Shown here one piece after another: positions 1 through 11,375 of a DNA stretch of 64,000 bases; within the stretch, counting starts at the first letter, position 1, and each line of letters opens with the position of its first letter. The stretch comes from Brachycybe producta. Taxonomy: Eukaryota > Arthropoda > Diplopoda > Playtdesmida > Andrognathidae. The stretch is taken from assembly GCA_036925085.1 (NCBI GenBank), contig JAUPFP010000001.1, positions 16,214,842 to 16,278,841 of the forward strand. The letters are read 5' to 3'. A program made the position numbers and the translations under genes. Under the pieces are notes generated by a model, which ran no database searches, had not been told where the DNA came from, and saw nothing but the letters and a program-made list of their open reading frames with translations.

Positions 1-241
1 AACCTGAAAGGCCGCTAGTATTCAAACTTCCTGTTAATCCAGGCCGAAAAAACTCTACTCCCCACTCCTACCGTGAAACCAAATAGCAAAAAACCAACAA
101 AAGACCCTCAACCTCCTCCACTCATGGAACAAAGTATCTTGTTTCCTCCAGCATCAAAAGCAGTGTTGGCTGACATCCTGCGTAACTTCATCTTACCAGA
201 AACAGCAATCAGTCCCATACGAGAAAAACAAACAACAAAAA

Positions 242-844
242 ATGGGCCACTCATGTCTTCAAGCATCTTCACGTCCACTGCAAGTGCCTTATAAACCACC
301 ACAAATGCCTTCTTATCCACAAGTGCCATTGAACAAACCGCGAGTGCCTTCTTACTCACAAGTGCCATTAAACAAACCTCGAATGCCTTATGATCCACCG
401 CGAGTGCCTTCGTATCCACAAGTGCCATTGAACAAACCTCGAGTGCCTTATAATCAACCACGAGTGCCTTATGATCCACCACGAGTGCCTCCTAATCCAC
501 TACAAGGGCTTCTACATCAAGAAATAACTTCAAATCTACCAGAAGTACCTTCACCAGAGCTACAAGTGGGCCAAGAAATCTACCTACCTCTTGTGCACCC
601 ACAAATGCAACAGGCACTAGCAGAGGGTAAACCAGTATTTTCGAACAATGATCTATCGATACCAACAACAAACATTTCCCTTAAGACAAGTGAGACGGAT
701 CAACGAAGAAAGAAAAGAAATAAACTTAGGAACAATCGCAAGTGGAAGAAACGCGAAGCTGAACGGCAGAAAAAGGCATCAAAATCTGGATGGAACTATA
801 TTTTTTATATATCTTGGGGAAATGGATGTTATGGGTGCATATAA
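242..844 (+). CDS. Hypothetical proline-rich repeat protein of repeat D1
   Basis: This is an open frame of 200 codons. Residues of about 14-95 are a run of short proline units of the form VPxxxPR, such as VPLNKPR and VPYDPPR. A less repetitive stretch follows (about 95-145). A strongly basic segment comes next (about 150-185, with RKKRNKLRNNRKWKKRE). The basic tail and the segment before it are also recognisable in the partner repeat on the other strand, where the frame is not continuous. That suggests the protein was once coding in both copies. No signal peptide, membrane segment or known catalytic motif is visible. I do not recognise the family. It may be part of a longer spliced or truncated frame, because similarity to the partner starts about 200 bp upstream of the ATG. 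Confidence 0.3.
   Translation: MGHSCLQASSRPLQVPYKPPQMPSYPQVPLNKPRVPSYSQVPLNKPRMPYDPPRVPSYPQVPLNKPRVPYNQPRVPYDPPRVPPNPLQGLLHQEITSNLPEVPSPELQVGQEIYLPLVHPQMQQALAEGKPVFSNNDLSIPTTNISLKTSETDQRRKKRNKLRNNRKWKKREAERQKKASKSGWNYIFYISWGNGCYGCI
275..505 (+). repeat. 21-bp proline-coding minisatellite in D1
   Basis: About eleven units of 18 or 21 bp, each containing a GTGCCTT or GTGCCAT core followed by a variable triplet run and CCACGA or a similar sequence. The unit length is always a multiple of three, so the frame is kept. The partner repeat carries the same unit on the other strand near 23455-23660. Confidence 0.75.
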
Positions 845-1847
845 GCCCCCAAACATTTTTTTTTTTTTTAATTTTCGCCTCCATTCTAATGACATAAAAT
901 GTTCAAGTATCAACTAACAAAAAATTATTATTTGTATTTGTAAGTATAAGCATTATAATGGTGATGGTTTTTTCTTTTTTTCACCTGAGGGGGTACAATT
1001 TTTTGTAGGACCTGTCTCCTCTCACTTAGGATTAGAAATACAAAATCACTAAAACATTTTTTACATTATATATATTTTTTTCTCATTTCTAACTTTTCAT
1101 ATAAGTTCTTGTCCCAAATTTTTTATGTTATTTTTTATACCTTTATAGTCTTTATCAACCCAGACAGTTACTTTTTTTGCATCTAACCTCATGGCTAATT
1201 TATTATAAGGCTTATAGGCCTAAGTGCCTTCAACTAATGACAGTTTTTTATATGTTAAAAAAAAAACACTTATATTTTGGGGGAAAAAATTTGTATTCTT
1301 TATTGTACTTTATATAATTAATATTATTAGAAAACTAACCAATCATGGTTGTGCAAAGTGGAATCCGGCCCCTTGAAAATTAAATAAAAAGAGCTCACTT
1401 TCGAGCTAAAAATCACAGTGAACATCGAGCCATCTCTTGGATATCCACCTTGCAAAGCCATCTCTCTTGGAAAAGGTGCATTCCACAATTCTGCCGGTCA
1501 CTACACTATTTGCTGCCTGCTTCCAGTGGTTCCCTGCTTGGGTTCACCACAGGAAGTTGTTGTTGGCTTTTTTGTAGCCGTACCAAAAGAGTTGTTTGGG
1601 AACCTCAACCAGAGTATTCACCATGTTGCTGTTTTTGTAAGTGAATGTGTTTAAGTATTCGGTGGTGGTTAAATGAGCAAACAATGTATCTAAATGAACT
1701 ATTGAGAATTAAACAAATTAATTTGAACTTTTGCTTTCCTCTGTAAATTTGCATATATTCTTCATTGACTAAAAGGACCTGGAATAGTTATTTCAAAGCT
1801 CTTCTTTGAAAATCAAAGAAACTAATAGCTTACAATTACCTGCTCAT

Positions 1848-1990
1848 ACTCGAGTGGTCTCAGAGGATCGGGCAGGTGCTCAGTCCTCCGGTGCCATGGC
1901 TAGCTCTAGGCTAGGCCAGGAATCAGCCAATCCATACCCGTCCTGTAGAAGCAGCACGGATGGATGGTAGGGCTATGCGTGACATTGCTT
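1848..1990 (+). mobile_element. Small fragment resembling B-family ORF3
   Basis: The stretch around 1910-1975 resembles B2 at about 56200-56275: GATCCATACCC is replaced by CAATCCATACCC, and the block CGGATGGATGGTAGG is shared with similar spacing. The match is short. It probably marks an old fragment of a B-related LTR element rather than a separate gene. Orientation follows the match to B2. Confidence 0.35.
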
Positions 1991-3431
1991 GTCATGGTTC
2001 TGCCACTGCTGCTGATGCTCCGGATGCACTTGCTGTGTTGCTTGTGTGTGGGTAATCCACAATGTTTTGTAGATTTCTTTATGCCAATTGAGTAATATGT
2101 AATTCCTCTGCTCTATTTGGAGTAATTTAGTCACACAGCTCCATACATTTTTATGTGAACTGGTTGAAGGGCTCTGAAGTTGCTTCATCTACTGCCATCT
2201 GTGATTAGCTCTTCCAAAATTTTTTACCATATGGGATCTCATCTCTATCTATGTAGTGATTGACTGTGTCTCCATTGAACCACTCAAAAATTGCAAAGCG
2301 TAACCATCCAAACATGAAGAGAATTAGCTGCAGCAATTGTTGCCAGACTATCGGTGTAGTTGCACTTTAGCCTCAAAATTCTCCAAATAGTCATAAATGT
2401 CCTCCAACCCAATACATTTTTTAAACCGTTGGAAATAATGCCATGGTTCAGTCTGTTGCCATTGACAATTGCAGTGTAGAGCATGAGTCCATTCTGATTC
2501 ATCTGCGGGTGCAGGGTTTATGGTTCATTCAATCTATGTGCATGCACTTGCGTTGCCATAGCACTTGCATTGCTCCATTTTAAAGCACCATGCGGTTACA
2601 AAAATTATGGGACTCACCCTACCAGATTACACCATGTTCATTGGTTGTTCCTCAGTCATTTTGACTTCTACAGTTGCTTCATCGATGTTGATCTCTTCCT
2701 GATTTTGCACAGTTTCAAAAAAACAGTTCCAGATCGTTATCACAATTACAGTACATAAAAATCAATGATTTCACACTCACAAATGCAGAATTTTAAAAAA
2801 AATTGTTGAGACCGAACAGCTGGTAATAAAGACTCAGCTGTTAATTGCTAGAAACCTTTTTTGAAATTGTATCATTACTACATTCAAAACATAAGAATTC
2901 ACGTGTCATTTCAATTGTAAACTATCAAAAATTTAAATTTCACGGACTTTTAATTGGCAGACAAATTTTTAAATTTTGCAGTAAAAATTGACCCGAACTT
3001 CAAAACAAACAGAATCAAAATACAGCAAAACCAACTTAAACTCACCAAGATCCGAGTATCCAGGCAACAAAAGAATTAAGCAGTGTTCCCAAGTGTAACC
3101 TCCAAATTCCAGGAAAAAAATACAATCACACATCTACAAACCTTCACTCTGTTAGGGAATCGGCTGCTAGAGTTGAGCAGACAATTTTACCAGCAGGTTT
3201 TCTTTCAAGTAACCTCAGAGTGGGCCCCTACTGGTAGTATGTAGTGTTCCTTACACTACAAACACTATGTAAACTTTCCAGGGGACGGGAAACCAGCTGT
3301 TGACTACACTTTTCAGCACAGCCAATTTAACTGTCGTCTTCACAATGCAATTATGTCAGATTGTAATATAAAGTGGCACCAACACCTAATGGTTTAGTTG
3401 TATGCTTTTATTTACAAAATGAACATGACAT

Positions 3432-3475
3432 GTTAGGTGTTTAAAAATATAATTAAAAACAACACCTAACAATAA
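3432..3475. repeat. Hairpin with the same terminal motif as the C-element LTR
   Basis: The arms TGTTAGGTGTT and AACACCTAACA enclose about 20 AT-rich bases. The C-element LTRs also contain TGTTAGGTGTT paired with AACACCTAACA at their outer end (25895 and 31084). Beyond the arms the sequences do not align, so this may be a distant relative of that LTR or a chance-shared motif. Confidence 0.35.
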
Positions 3476-3639
3476 TTTGAGAAAGGGGCAGAGTTAATTA
3501 AATAAGGACTAAATAAAGTTAAAAAGAGAAAAGAGGCGCAGCTAAAATGACAAAAAACCAAAAGGGAAGTACAAAAGAAGAAAAAGTAAACAGAAAATGG
3601 CGGGGAAATACTGTAGTAATAGTAGAAGAGAGGGTGGAT

Positions 3640-3890
3640 GAAAGTATGAATGGTCAAACCCACACATACTCATATAGTAAAAAAGAGAGGAATAGTAAAC
3701 AGAGGCAAAAAAGGGAGAGGATGAGAAAAATAAAAGAAACCCACCCACACATAAACACCAAACAAGAAAAAAAATGAGAAGGGGAAAAAGAAAAGAAACC
3801 CACCCACACACCCTTCCAACAGAACAATAAAAAGTTTAAAGAAAACAAGAGGGGGAAACTGAAAGACAAAACCCACCCACACACACACTT
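3640..3890. repeat. Degenerate purine-rich tandem repeat
   Basis: About four loosely similar blocks, each with an ACCCACCCACAC-type core (near 3657, 3740, 3798 and 3871) followed by 50-70 bases of almost pure A and G. The reverse strand gives overlapping frames that all begin MCGWV or similar, which is a by-product of the repeat. A related CCCACCCACAT core occurs at about 21690. Confidence 0.45.
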
Positions 3891-4002
3891 CAGAAGGGTG
3901 AGCCCAGATAAGTGTACAAAATTAAATAAAAACTTTTTAACAAAATTAATGATAATTTAGGATCTGATTACCTTATTACATAGAAAAGAAAAGAAAAATA
4001 AG

Positions 4003-4010
4003 TTGAGAAA
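4003..4010. repeat. 8-bp target site duplication of the P transposon, left
   Basis: The sequence TTGAGAAA lies directly before the left terminal repeat and is repeated exactly at 20603-20610, directly after the right one. Eight base pairs is the duplication length known for the P and hAT superfamilies. Confidence 0.85.
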
Positions 4011-4027
4011 CAGTGGCGTAGCAAGGC
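4011..4027 (+). repeat. Left terminal inverted repeat of the P transposon
   Basis: CAGTGGCGTAGCAAGGC, directly after the TTGAGAAA duplication. It pairs with the right end at 20586-20602 at 14 of 17 positions. Similarity beyond 17 bp is weak. Confidence 0.75.
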
Positions 4028-4327
4028 TTGGTTGCGCCCCTGCCATGGAAAACTTTGCGCCCCGGGCTGCTTAAAACTTTGCGCTCCCTTTGAGTCTCCC
4101 TCCACATAGCCTCATACAGAGGGGGGGGTGCTAGTTTGACGAACGGCAGATCAGTAGGAACAGTCGGAAGGTTAGGTTTAGTAAAATGAAGTTGTTGCAG
4201 GTGGTCTGGGGTCATCGGTCTGTCGTATACAATCCCGAATCTAAGATCTGTCCTCTCAATCTACAACCTCTTGTATTTATACTCAAAATACAATGCAAAC
4301 ATCTGATTACAATAACAAAGGCTCCAG

Positions 4328-4446
4328 GTGTGTCCAAGTCTCTTGGACACACTCGGACCTAAAAGTGAGCTATCACTTTTACAAGAACGAAAACATCTAT
4401 AAGATGTATAAACTATAACAATACAGAAGGATGTACGACCATCCTT
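4328..4446. repeat. Cluster of short hairpins in the left arm of the P transposon
   Basis: Three stem-loops follow one another. The first has 11-bp arms (GTGTGTCCAAG, loop of 3, 4328-4352). The second has 8-bp arms (AAAAGTGA, 4361-4380). The third has 9-bp arms (AGAAGGATG, about 4423-4446). They lie between the left terminal repeat and Gypsy A1, in a stretch with no gene. They could be part of the transposon's own 3' region or of a further small insertion that I could not delimit. Confidence 0.55.
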
Positions 4447-4800
4447 CTATTAACAATTTGTAAAGATTCTCACGTCCAAAAGTTCTGCATTGATGGTTCT
4501 TCTAGGATCTATCCTATTAACCATCGATGTATTACTTTTGGGCTATTCTTTTCATCTTGGAGGGCAGGGAGTCATCGTCGTGATAACCTCCCAGCCACCC
4601 CCAAGCATGAGGTGAGAACCTTTTAACGATACAATCTTGATTACAGGGTGTCTACAAAAACGATCGAATTCCTGACGGTGAATTCGTTACAGTACATTAA
4701 GTTAGCACACTTTTAAAGTTTATTTTTTTAAAAAAATACCTAAATACAAATCATATTAATAGTATTATGGTATTTTTTAAAATAGATATCACCATATAAC

Positions 4801-5492
4801 TGTGAGCTTTTGACATCAACCAATATTTATTACCAACCTTTAGATGACATTTTCCACACTTCGTTTCTTCTCTGAACAGTATGTTTCTTCTCTGTACAGT
4901 ATCCGAGCTGTAGAGAGAGCTGGATGGAGACAGATTGTAGTCACTCTTCTGCATGGGGGTAAAATCGATGCAGGAGAGTGGCGGCCATCTCTCTCTCTTC
5001 CGGTTGATGCTGATATACATCTTCTCCATCGGTATACCGACAAGAAAAGATGTTGTAGCTGCTGAGAATCGTATAGCTCCTGCCCTATGCAACCTCTGGC
5101 CTCTGAAGAGAAGTTAGTTACATATAGACAGAAAGACAATGCTGTTTCTTGTTACAACACTTTTATTCATCACATGTAAGAAACACAGAATACAAGGATG
5201 AATATTAATAATACTAACAGAGCGTCCTCAGGCCCATGATTCGGATAAAGATCACGTAATACAGGCAAAGGACAAGAACTGAGGAACAAAGAGGAACACG
5301 GTTCTTTTATACCTTGGACCTGTGTACACCTGCGAGGTGTAACCAGGTCCAAGTGACCATGGTCCTTTATGTATCAATCCGCCGCTTGGGCATGAGTCAG
5401 AAAGGTGAGTCAGAGAAGAGGGAGGGACGGTTGAGAGTTGTTTACCCCCCGGGCTATGGTTTTGGTGGGATCACAATTTACAGGGTGTTACA
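4801..5492 (-). repeat. 3' LTR of A1
   Basis: Read on the minus strand it begins TGTAACACCCTG and ends AAAGCTCACA. A purine-rich tract (GGAGGGTA, about 5493-5500) lies just upstream and fits a polypurine tract. It contains the same TATA box, AATAAA signal and U3 palindrome as the other A-family LTRs. Confidence 0.9.
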
Positions 5493-5768
5493 TACCCTCC
5501 AACTTCGCTTGGAGTACGTCCTCGTACTCCAGCCAAGGGTGGAAGGTTTTCAAGTTACGCAGCGGGAAGACATGGGAGGCTGAGGACTCACCGTGTACAG
5601 AGGTAGTTACGGAAAGGCACTGGCACCAAAGTGTCAGCGCCTTTTGAAAATGCAAATTCTGAAAATAAAAAGGCAAACACAATTAATACTCGCTGAGTGG
5701 CGAGTCCCTATGGAAATTTACAAGAAATACTTATTTATACATAAAGCAGTTATAACAGGATTTTTTTT

Positions 5769-6805
5769 TTATAATTTTTCGAGCTCACCACCCCAATGGG
5801 TGGAGACCACACGGGTTTCTAATCTATACCCACGTCGGGTGGTTGCATGCACATGTACATGCAGAGACATATCCGTGAAGTGCTTGTAGGGGGTCTGACG
5901 GTGAGTGGAGGAGGTGGCTCCGCAACCAGGGATGATAGGATTCCCAGGCGGCGACGATCCACCCGTTCTCGAAGCCCCGGAGACTTTCCATGAAACTTCG
6001 GTGGACGGTGGAGTCGGCGGCAATCAGTCGGGCCGGTGGTTGCCCGGTGAGGACACTGTAAACGGCGTCCCACAGGATGGCAGCCTGGTAATTGGCACGG
6101 GTCCTCCAAACAATCATTCGGGCAATGCTGTATGCTCCGTTAAGTGGAACTCCCAGGAGACTGTTGAAGAAAGCCTGCTGAAGGGCGCCCAATGCTGGAG
6201 TGATGGGCTGCTTGGCCCAGAATAGAGAGTTGCAGGTAGTATGACATTCCTACAACGTAGCGCCCTTCCTCCGGTATGTAGAGGCGCGGAAATCCCTCCA
6301 TCAGGTCATAGTGACCGACGTAATAGGTGTTCGTGGGCCGCACCTGTCGTTGCCAGAGTGCCCAGCAATTATTTAGCAGTCTTTCACATCGTGCTTCCTG
6401 ACGAAGCGGTCGATATACCGGTAGTCTCCTGGTAGTGACTGTTGGTATGCAAAAAGGTTGTGTCACTTGCGGCAAGGTTAGTACGGGGGTTGCTGAGGCT
6501 GCGGCGGTATGGCGAGACGAGGTGGTTGATGTCGTTAGGTCGACAGCACGCGCTGTGTCGTCCTCGAGTTCCTCGATGCCATGTTGCTGCGTTGTCGTGT
6601 CATCCGTGTCCATCCTTGTAGATGGGCCAGAGATGGCATCATCCTGGCTTCCCGTTGTTTCGTTGCACTGTGACATTCTTATTCTTTCAGAATTGATTCC
6701 GAAGTGCTGGTGACCAGCCCGGCGTTGGCTATATACTTGTGTGTTTTCCGACTTCCCCATCGAGGTGTGAAATTCCAGGGTCCCGTGGAATTCGGATAAT
6801 TCCAC
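5769..6805 (-). pseudogene. A1 third open frame (ORF3), function unknown, fossil
   Basis: This region lies between integrase and the 3' LTR, where retrovirus-like elements often keep an envelope gene. It does not look like an envelope: I see no signal peptide and no clear transmembrane anchor. It begins with a Ser/Thr/Asp-rich stretch. A conserved block follows with ERLLNN, WQR, NTYYV and RYVVG, then a block with FFNSLLGVPLNG and a later DAVYSVL. The same blocks occur in copy A2 (about 39130-39560). A more distant version (LLGCDLGG and LVDLL) occurs in family B. Conservation between families suggests a real protein with a role in the element, but I cannot name it. Confidence 0.6.
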
Positions 6806-7263
6806 GAAGCTAGCTGGAACTCCAATAAGCCACCCAATTTGTTTGTTATTGGAGGCTCACGGGGTGTCGGTTTCTGAGTATTAAACGCCGTTCTTCCACT
6901 ATTGTTTGTTATTGTTGTCAGACGACCTGGTCCCCAAACGCAGTGTACGAAAGTTTCCCCCATTGGAATCAGATTCGAGTGGTGAAATGTGAGCAGGGGT
7001 GTGTGAATGTTTGTGGTCACACACGTTGTCGTTTGTTAACATTGGTGTGCATCAGCAAGTGACCAATGTGATGATATAAACAACCAAAAGAAAAAATTTA
7101 GGTTGTATGGGTTCTTCATAGGGTCATTGATGTTTGGTTTATTGTGGTCAGGAGGTAGGTTCCTCTTGTTGTGGGGAGCTGGATTTGTCTTCCTCCTCCA
7201 ACCCTTGAACAACTGTTCTCAGTTGTTTTGGCTTGATATGTACAATGTTCACCGTGTCTCGAA

Positions 7264-9500
7264 TCAATCTTCGTGCTCCAGCTCGAGCACCGTGTCGCTG
7301 ATGATTTTGGTTACCGTGTAACCATCCCTGTACGAGTAACGTAGCTTCTTGGTCTCATCAGGCACGATGCATTGATCTCGAACGAGTACTGGGTCTCCGA
7401 TTTTATATGTGTGTGTAGTCTTTCGTCTTGCGTCGTAGTACTTCTTTTGTCGCAAATGGGCCTCGTGCAGGTTGGCCCTTGCGATTTCGACCTCTTCCGT
7501 GGCGACCACAGAAGGTGCTGCAGGATTTGAATCCATAACCTTCGGTAGGAGAGTTGCCCGATTGTCGATTCGTAGTCGGGCCTCTCTTCCAAACATTAAG
7601 CGGTATGGCGAGAACTTTGTTGATGTATGGGTCGCGGTGTTGTAAGCGAAGGTGGCGGCTTGGAGATGGAAATACCAATCCCGCTGTCCTTTTTCAGGTG
7701 TCAGAAGTCTCTTGACGGTCTGCATTATAGTTTTGTTGGTCCTTTCCGCAAGACCGTCTCCTTGCGGAAAGTACGCTGTCGTGGTGGCGTGCTTTATTCC
7801 CAGCTTCCACACAGCTTCCAGGTTGGCCAAAATAACCGTTGGCACACCTTTTCCAATGTCTTATCCTGGCCGAAATGTCCGGCTTCAGGACTATCGTGTA
7901 AAAGTCTCAGAACTTCGGGTACCAGATGTTTGGGTACCACCGTCACGAGCTTGGGTGTGACACTGCCCTGGTTGACAAGGGCACACAAAACCTCGTCTAT
8001 GATGACATAGGTATGGTGAAGCTCGGTACTCGGATTGTTGCGAAGTTCGGCCTTAATCTGTGTCACGTTCGGGTTTCTTTCTTGTTCAACCGACCAATCC
8101 CAACGCAATGTGACTGCGTAAACCACGCTGTCGTCGAGATCATCTGGGGTAGCCTGCAGGTTCCAGTCTTCAGGAATGTCCACCGGACTCCGTGAAATGC
8201 AGTCCGCATCCACGTGAGTGATGCCGGCCTTGTAGACTACTGTGTAGTCGTATTCCTGGAGCAGTAGCTGCCAGCGGCACAGGCGTCCTTGGAGTCGCTG
8301 TGCGGTCTTTAAGTAGCACAGTGCATGATGGTCGGTGACGATGACAAAGGCTTTGTTAAAGAGGTAAGGTCTAAACTTGACGATGCAGTACACCACTGCG
8401 AGGCACTCTTTATCCGTGGTTGAATAGTTTAATTCGGCATCTCGGAGCACTCGAGAGACACCACCCAGGATCTGCAGTTCCTTAGATGGTGACTGTTGAT
8501 AGAGGATAGTTCCGATGCCATAGGCAGAGGCGTCGGTGTGCATTTTAATTTCGGCATCTGGGTCGTAAATGGCCAGTATTGGCGCAGTGACAAGTTTAGT
8601 CTTTAACAGAGTAAATGCTGCTTCTCTGTCGATCGTCCACGAAAAGGGCAGCCCCTTTTTGGTCATATCCGTGAGTGGTTTAGCGATGTGGGCAAAATTA
8701 ACAATAAATCGCCGGTAGAAACCGGCCATGCCCAGAAATCGCTTCACCTCCTTGACATTAGTAGGCGCCGCTAAGTCGGAGATGGCAACCACTTTCCTCT
8801 GGTCTGGACGCACTCCTTTTTTGGAGATGATGTGTCCTAAGTAGAGGACTTCGTCACAGCCGAAGAAGCTTTTCTCGGCGTGAAGCTTCAACCCCGCCTC
8901 TCTTAGGAGTCCTAGGACGCAGTCCAACCTTTCCATGAATTTTTCGAAAGTCGCGCCGAATACGAGGATGTCGTCTAGGTAGACTAGACAGGTCTCCCAA
9001 TTGTGGCCAGCCAAGAAGATATCCAGGGCACGCTGCATAGTAGCAGGAGCGTTACGCAGACCGAAGGGCATCCGATTGAATTCGAACAGCCCACCGGGTG
9101 TGATGAACGCGGTCTTCTCCCTATCCTTTTTGGCGACCTCAAATTGCCAATAGCCGGAGATCATGTCGAGGGTCGCGAAGATTTTCGACCCACGAAGCGA
9201 GTCTAAAGCATCATCGATTCGTAGTAGTAGTGGGTAATTGTCTGGTTTGGTGATATCGTTCAGGCATCTATAGTCAATGCAGAAACGCCACTGTCCATCC
9301 TTCTTCTTCACCAGGACTACTGCTGAAGCATAAGGAGACTTGGATTCGCTGGCTACTCCAGATTTGAGCAATTCTTCAACTCTCTTCCGGATGATCTCCC
9401 GCTGCTCGGGGCCACTCTTTCGGAGGGGTTCCCGTACGGGTGCATGATTGCCAGTGTCGATTCGATGTTCCGTGAGGTTGATACATCCAAGTTCTGACAT
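7264..9500 (-). pseudogene. pol: A1 pol: reverse transcriptase, RNase H and integrase, fossil
   Basis: The reverse transcriptase shows CIDYRCLNDI, the nucleotide-binding region LFEFNRMPFGL and the catalytic YLDDILVF. RNase H follows, with TDASAYGIG and TDHHALCYL. After it comes the start of integrase, with the zinc-binding HH part (LLHDSPEAGHFG). The integrase core continues downstream, with AYFPQGDGLAERTNKT, and a basic C-terminal part. Family knowledge: these enzymes copy the element RNA into DNA and insert it. The arrangement RT, RNase H, integrase is that of Ty3/Gypsy rather than Ty1/Copia. The region is broken and is described only as a fossil. Confidence 0.85.
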
Positions 9501-9812
9501 TTATAACGTGAAGACATCTTAATAGGATCTCAAAAGATCCATCAGAATGCATCTCTGGCCATTACATAATCGAGGCCCGAGTTGCATTGCTTCATCGAGT
9601 TTAGCGCCTGACTCTTTTGTCATGATCGGGTCAGCGTTTGCAGTGGTCTTTACTTCAACCGTTTCGAAGCAGTAGTCTTTCTGTACATGGGCTATCACTT
9701 CGCCGGAGGCCGGGGTCAATGGCCCCATAGTGGTGTTCAGGACCTCGACTAGGAAGCTATTGCTGTTACGGCCTTGCATAATGCCGGGGGCCACCCAGAC
9801 CCCCCTCGAGGC

Positions 9813-10481
9813 TCATAGCTTCTCATCGGGAGAGACCACGAAAAGATCCTGGTCTGTGAGGATCCTAGAGGCCTCTACCTCCACTAGTGTTGTCGCATGG
9901 CCAGTGAGTTGCGTTAGCCCTTTGACCACTAGATATTCATCCGGTTGCTGCGTAAGCTTGACTTCAATGAGAGCGGTGTCCGACTCAACAAGAGTGGCTG
10001 GCGTGATTTCTTCCAGAGCACTCTTGATGTACGCCTGAATACTCTGCCTTCGGAGGGCTGACTCACAGAGGTCGTCTTCTAAGTAGACTTTATTGGTCTG
10101 CATAGACACAAGGAGCTTCAGTGCCCTACCCAGGTCTCGGCCTAAAATGGCGTCGGGTGGGCCAGTGATGACCAGCAGGCGGCCCGTGGCAGATTGTTCG
10201 GCAATCTCCACAGTAGCGGAGACTTGCCCTGCCACGGCGATGGTGTTCCCTCCAACTCCCTCGATCCTTGGAGGGTGAGCCATAGGCTTGATGTCGAGTT
10301 GGAGCCGCTTTGCAAGTGCCTCGGATATTACTCTACCATGAGCTCCGGTGTCTACGAGCATGCGGACCTCTTTGCCATTGATAGTGACAGTGATTTCCGG
10401 ACTGTCATCACTGACACTATGATCTCCGATCTCTTGCGGCATGCAAGTATTCTTCAGTTGTTTATATAGGTCTTTCAGCAT
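9813..10481 (-). pseudogene. A1 aspartic protease region, fossil
   Basis: The frame carries MLVDTGAHG, the active-site signature of retropepsins, and ILGRDLGRAL, the usual second conserved block (ILG followed by D). It lies between the gag-like region and reverse transcriptase. A2 has a clearly related region near 36380-36720. The stretch between protease and reverse transcriptase (about 9519-9794) is also open but has no recognised domain. Confidence 0.75.
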
Positions 10482-11375
10482 CCGGCGGCAGCAAGGGCGC
10501 CCTTGGAGTGAAGTCCCACCACCTGGACCAAGATGGCGACCACCTCATTGGCGGTTCCACCCAAGGCGGCGGTGGCTAGGTTAATGACCTCAAGGGTACC
10601 ATGCCAGGTAGTTAGGTCGTCCACTCCCCAAGTTAATTCCGGGATGTGGTCAACCATCGTTATTGGCATGCTGGCCGGTGCTCTGTCATAATTGGTTGTC
10701 TCAGGGGGCATGTCAGGTACAGTGACCACGCTACTGTGGTCCGTATCGAAGGCCTCTCTCGTGAGATCGTAGGTCGGGTACGCGTACTGATGTTCTGTAC
10801 GCTCGTAGTTTGTATAGTGCGGTACATAGTACGCGTGCTCTTCAGGTATCATATATGGACCTGGTGCATGTCGTCTGTAGTATGAATCGTGGCAGGGCTT
10901 GTACAGCTCTCGGTGCCCGACAGCGTACGGCGAAGAATTGTCTGATCCGCTACGATATTGGCGATATTGTGGTGTTGTAGTACATGTAGTCGTAGTGGTG
11001 GCGTAGGCGGCGGTTGGGTACCATTATGAATGATCATCATGTGCGTAATCTGTATTTTTAGTTCATTAAGTTGATGCATGATGGTGTTGAGTTTACAACC
11101 ATCACACGACTGTGTGGGCAGTAGATTTGGTAGTAGTTGCAGATAGTAGTAGTTGCAGATAGTAGTAGTTGCAGTAGTATGCAGATGACATTAGGCGTCT
11201 GTGGACCGAGCCGTGCGCCGCGCAGACTGTTGATGCACATCATTACTTTGGGTGCCACCACTTTGTGGCACAAACCAGGTCCCAGGTTGAATGACTGGAT
11301 CCATGGTGGGTCCGAGTGGGACAGCCACACGTGATGATGCGGCGTATTGTGTACCGTATGTCTGTGATGTTGCAT
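10475..11375 (-). pseudogene. gag: A1 gag-like region, fossil
   Basis: These frames lie upstream of protease on the same strand. The downstream one (near 10475-10852) is rich in Tyr, Thr, Asp and Pro and matches, loosely, the region just before protease in A2. I see no CCHC zinc knuckle here, whereas A2 keeps one. The call rests on position and on the similarity to A2 rather than on a domain. Confidence 0.5.

Larger units (their letters stand above)
44..1836 (+). repeat. Repeat D1, inverted partner of 22036-23870
   Basis: This stretch matches the reverse complement of 22036-23870 over nearly its whole length. Shared landmarks in the same order are the segment near 75-180, a proline-coding minisatellite, a lysine/arginine-rich coding tail near 690-780, the T-rich run after 845, the segment near 955-1015 ending in a pyrimidine tract, and a block at 1330-1640. 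The similarity fades after about 1836. The left edge is cut by the window start or lies near 44. I do not recognise the family. A gag fragment lies just upstream of the partner copy in the same orientation, so a retroelement origin is possible, but this is inference. I see no terminal repeats or target duplication. Confidence 0.75.
1991..4002. other. AT-rich stretch without a recognisable gene
   Basis: Only short open frames occur here and none resembles a family I know. Two local structures stand out and are listed separately: a hairpin at 3432-3475 and a degenerate purine-rich repeat at about 3640-3890. The right edge is the target duplication of the P-superfamily transposon. Confidence 0.5.

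Noticed and set aside
108-482. Minus-strand frame with ALAVDHKAF-type repeats
   Set aside because: It is the shadow of the D1 minisatellite, whose plus-strand frame continues into a non-repeat part that is conserved in D2.
3542-3888. Overlapping minus-strand frames beginning MCGWV or MCVWV and rich in Phe, Leu and Ser
   Set aside because: They are read from the purine-rich tandem repeat on the other strand. The hydrophobic look follows from pyrimidine-rich codons and there is no gene structure.
4222-4660. A further solo LTR from TGTCGTATAC to GTGTCTACA
   Set aside because: The ends have TG and CA, but no target duplication, polyadenylation signal or second copy in the window supports it.
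4840-5139. Frames in the LTR that recur at 13725-14024 and 19770-19970
   Set aside because: They recur only because the LTR recurs. No codon pattern or known domain supports a protein.
6140-6805. A1 ORF3 as a retroviral envelope
   Set aside because: The position fits, but no signal peptide, transmembrane anchor or fusion-type segment is visible and the conserved blocks do not resemble envelopes I know.
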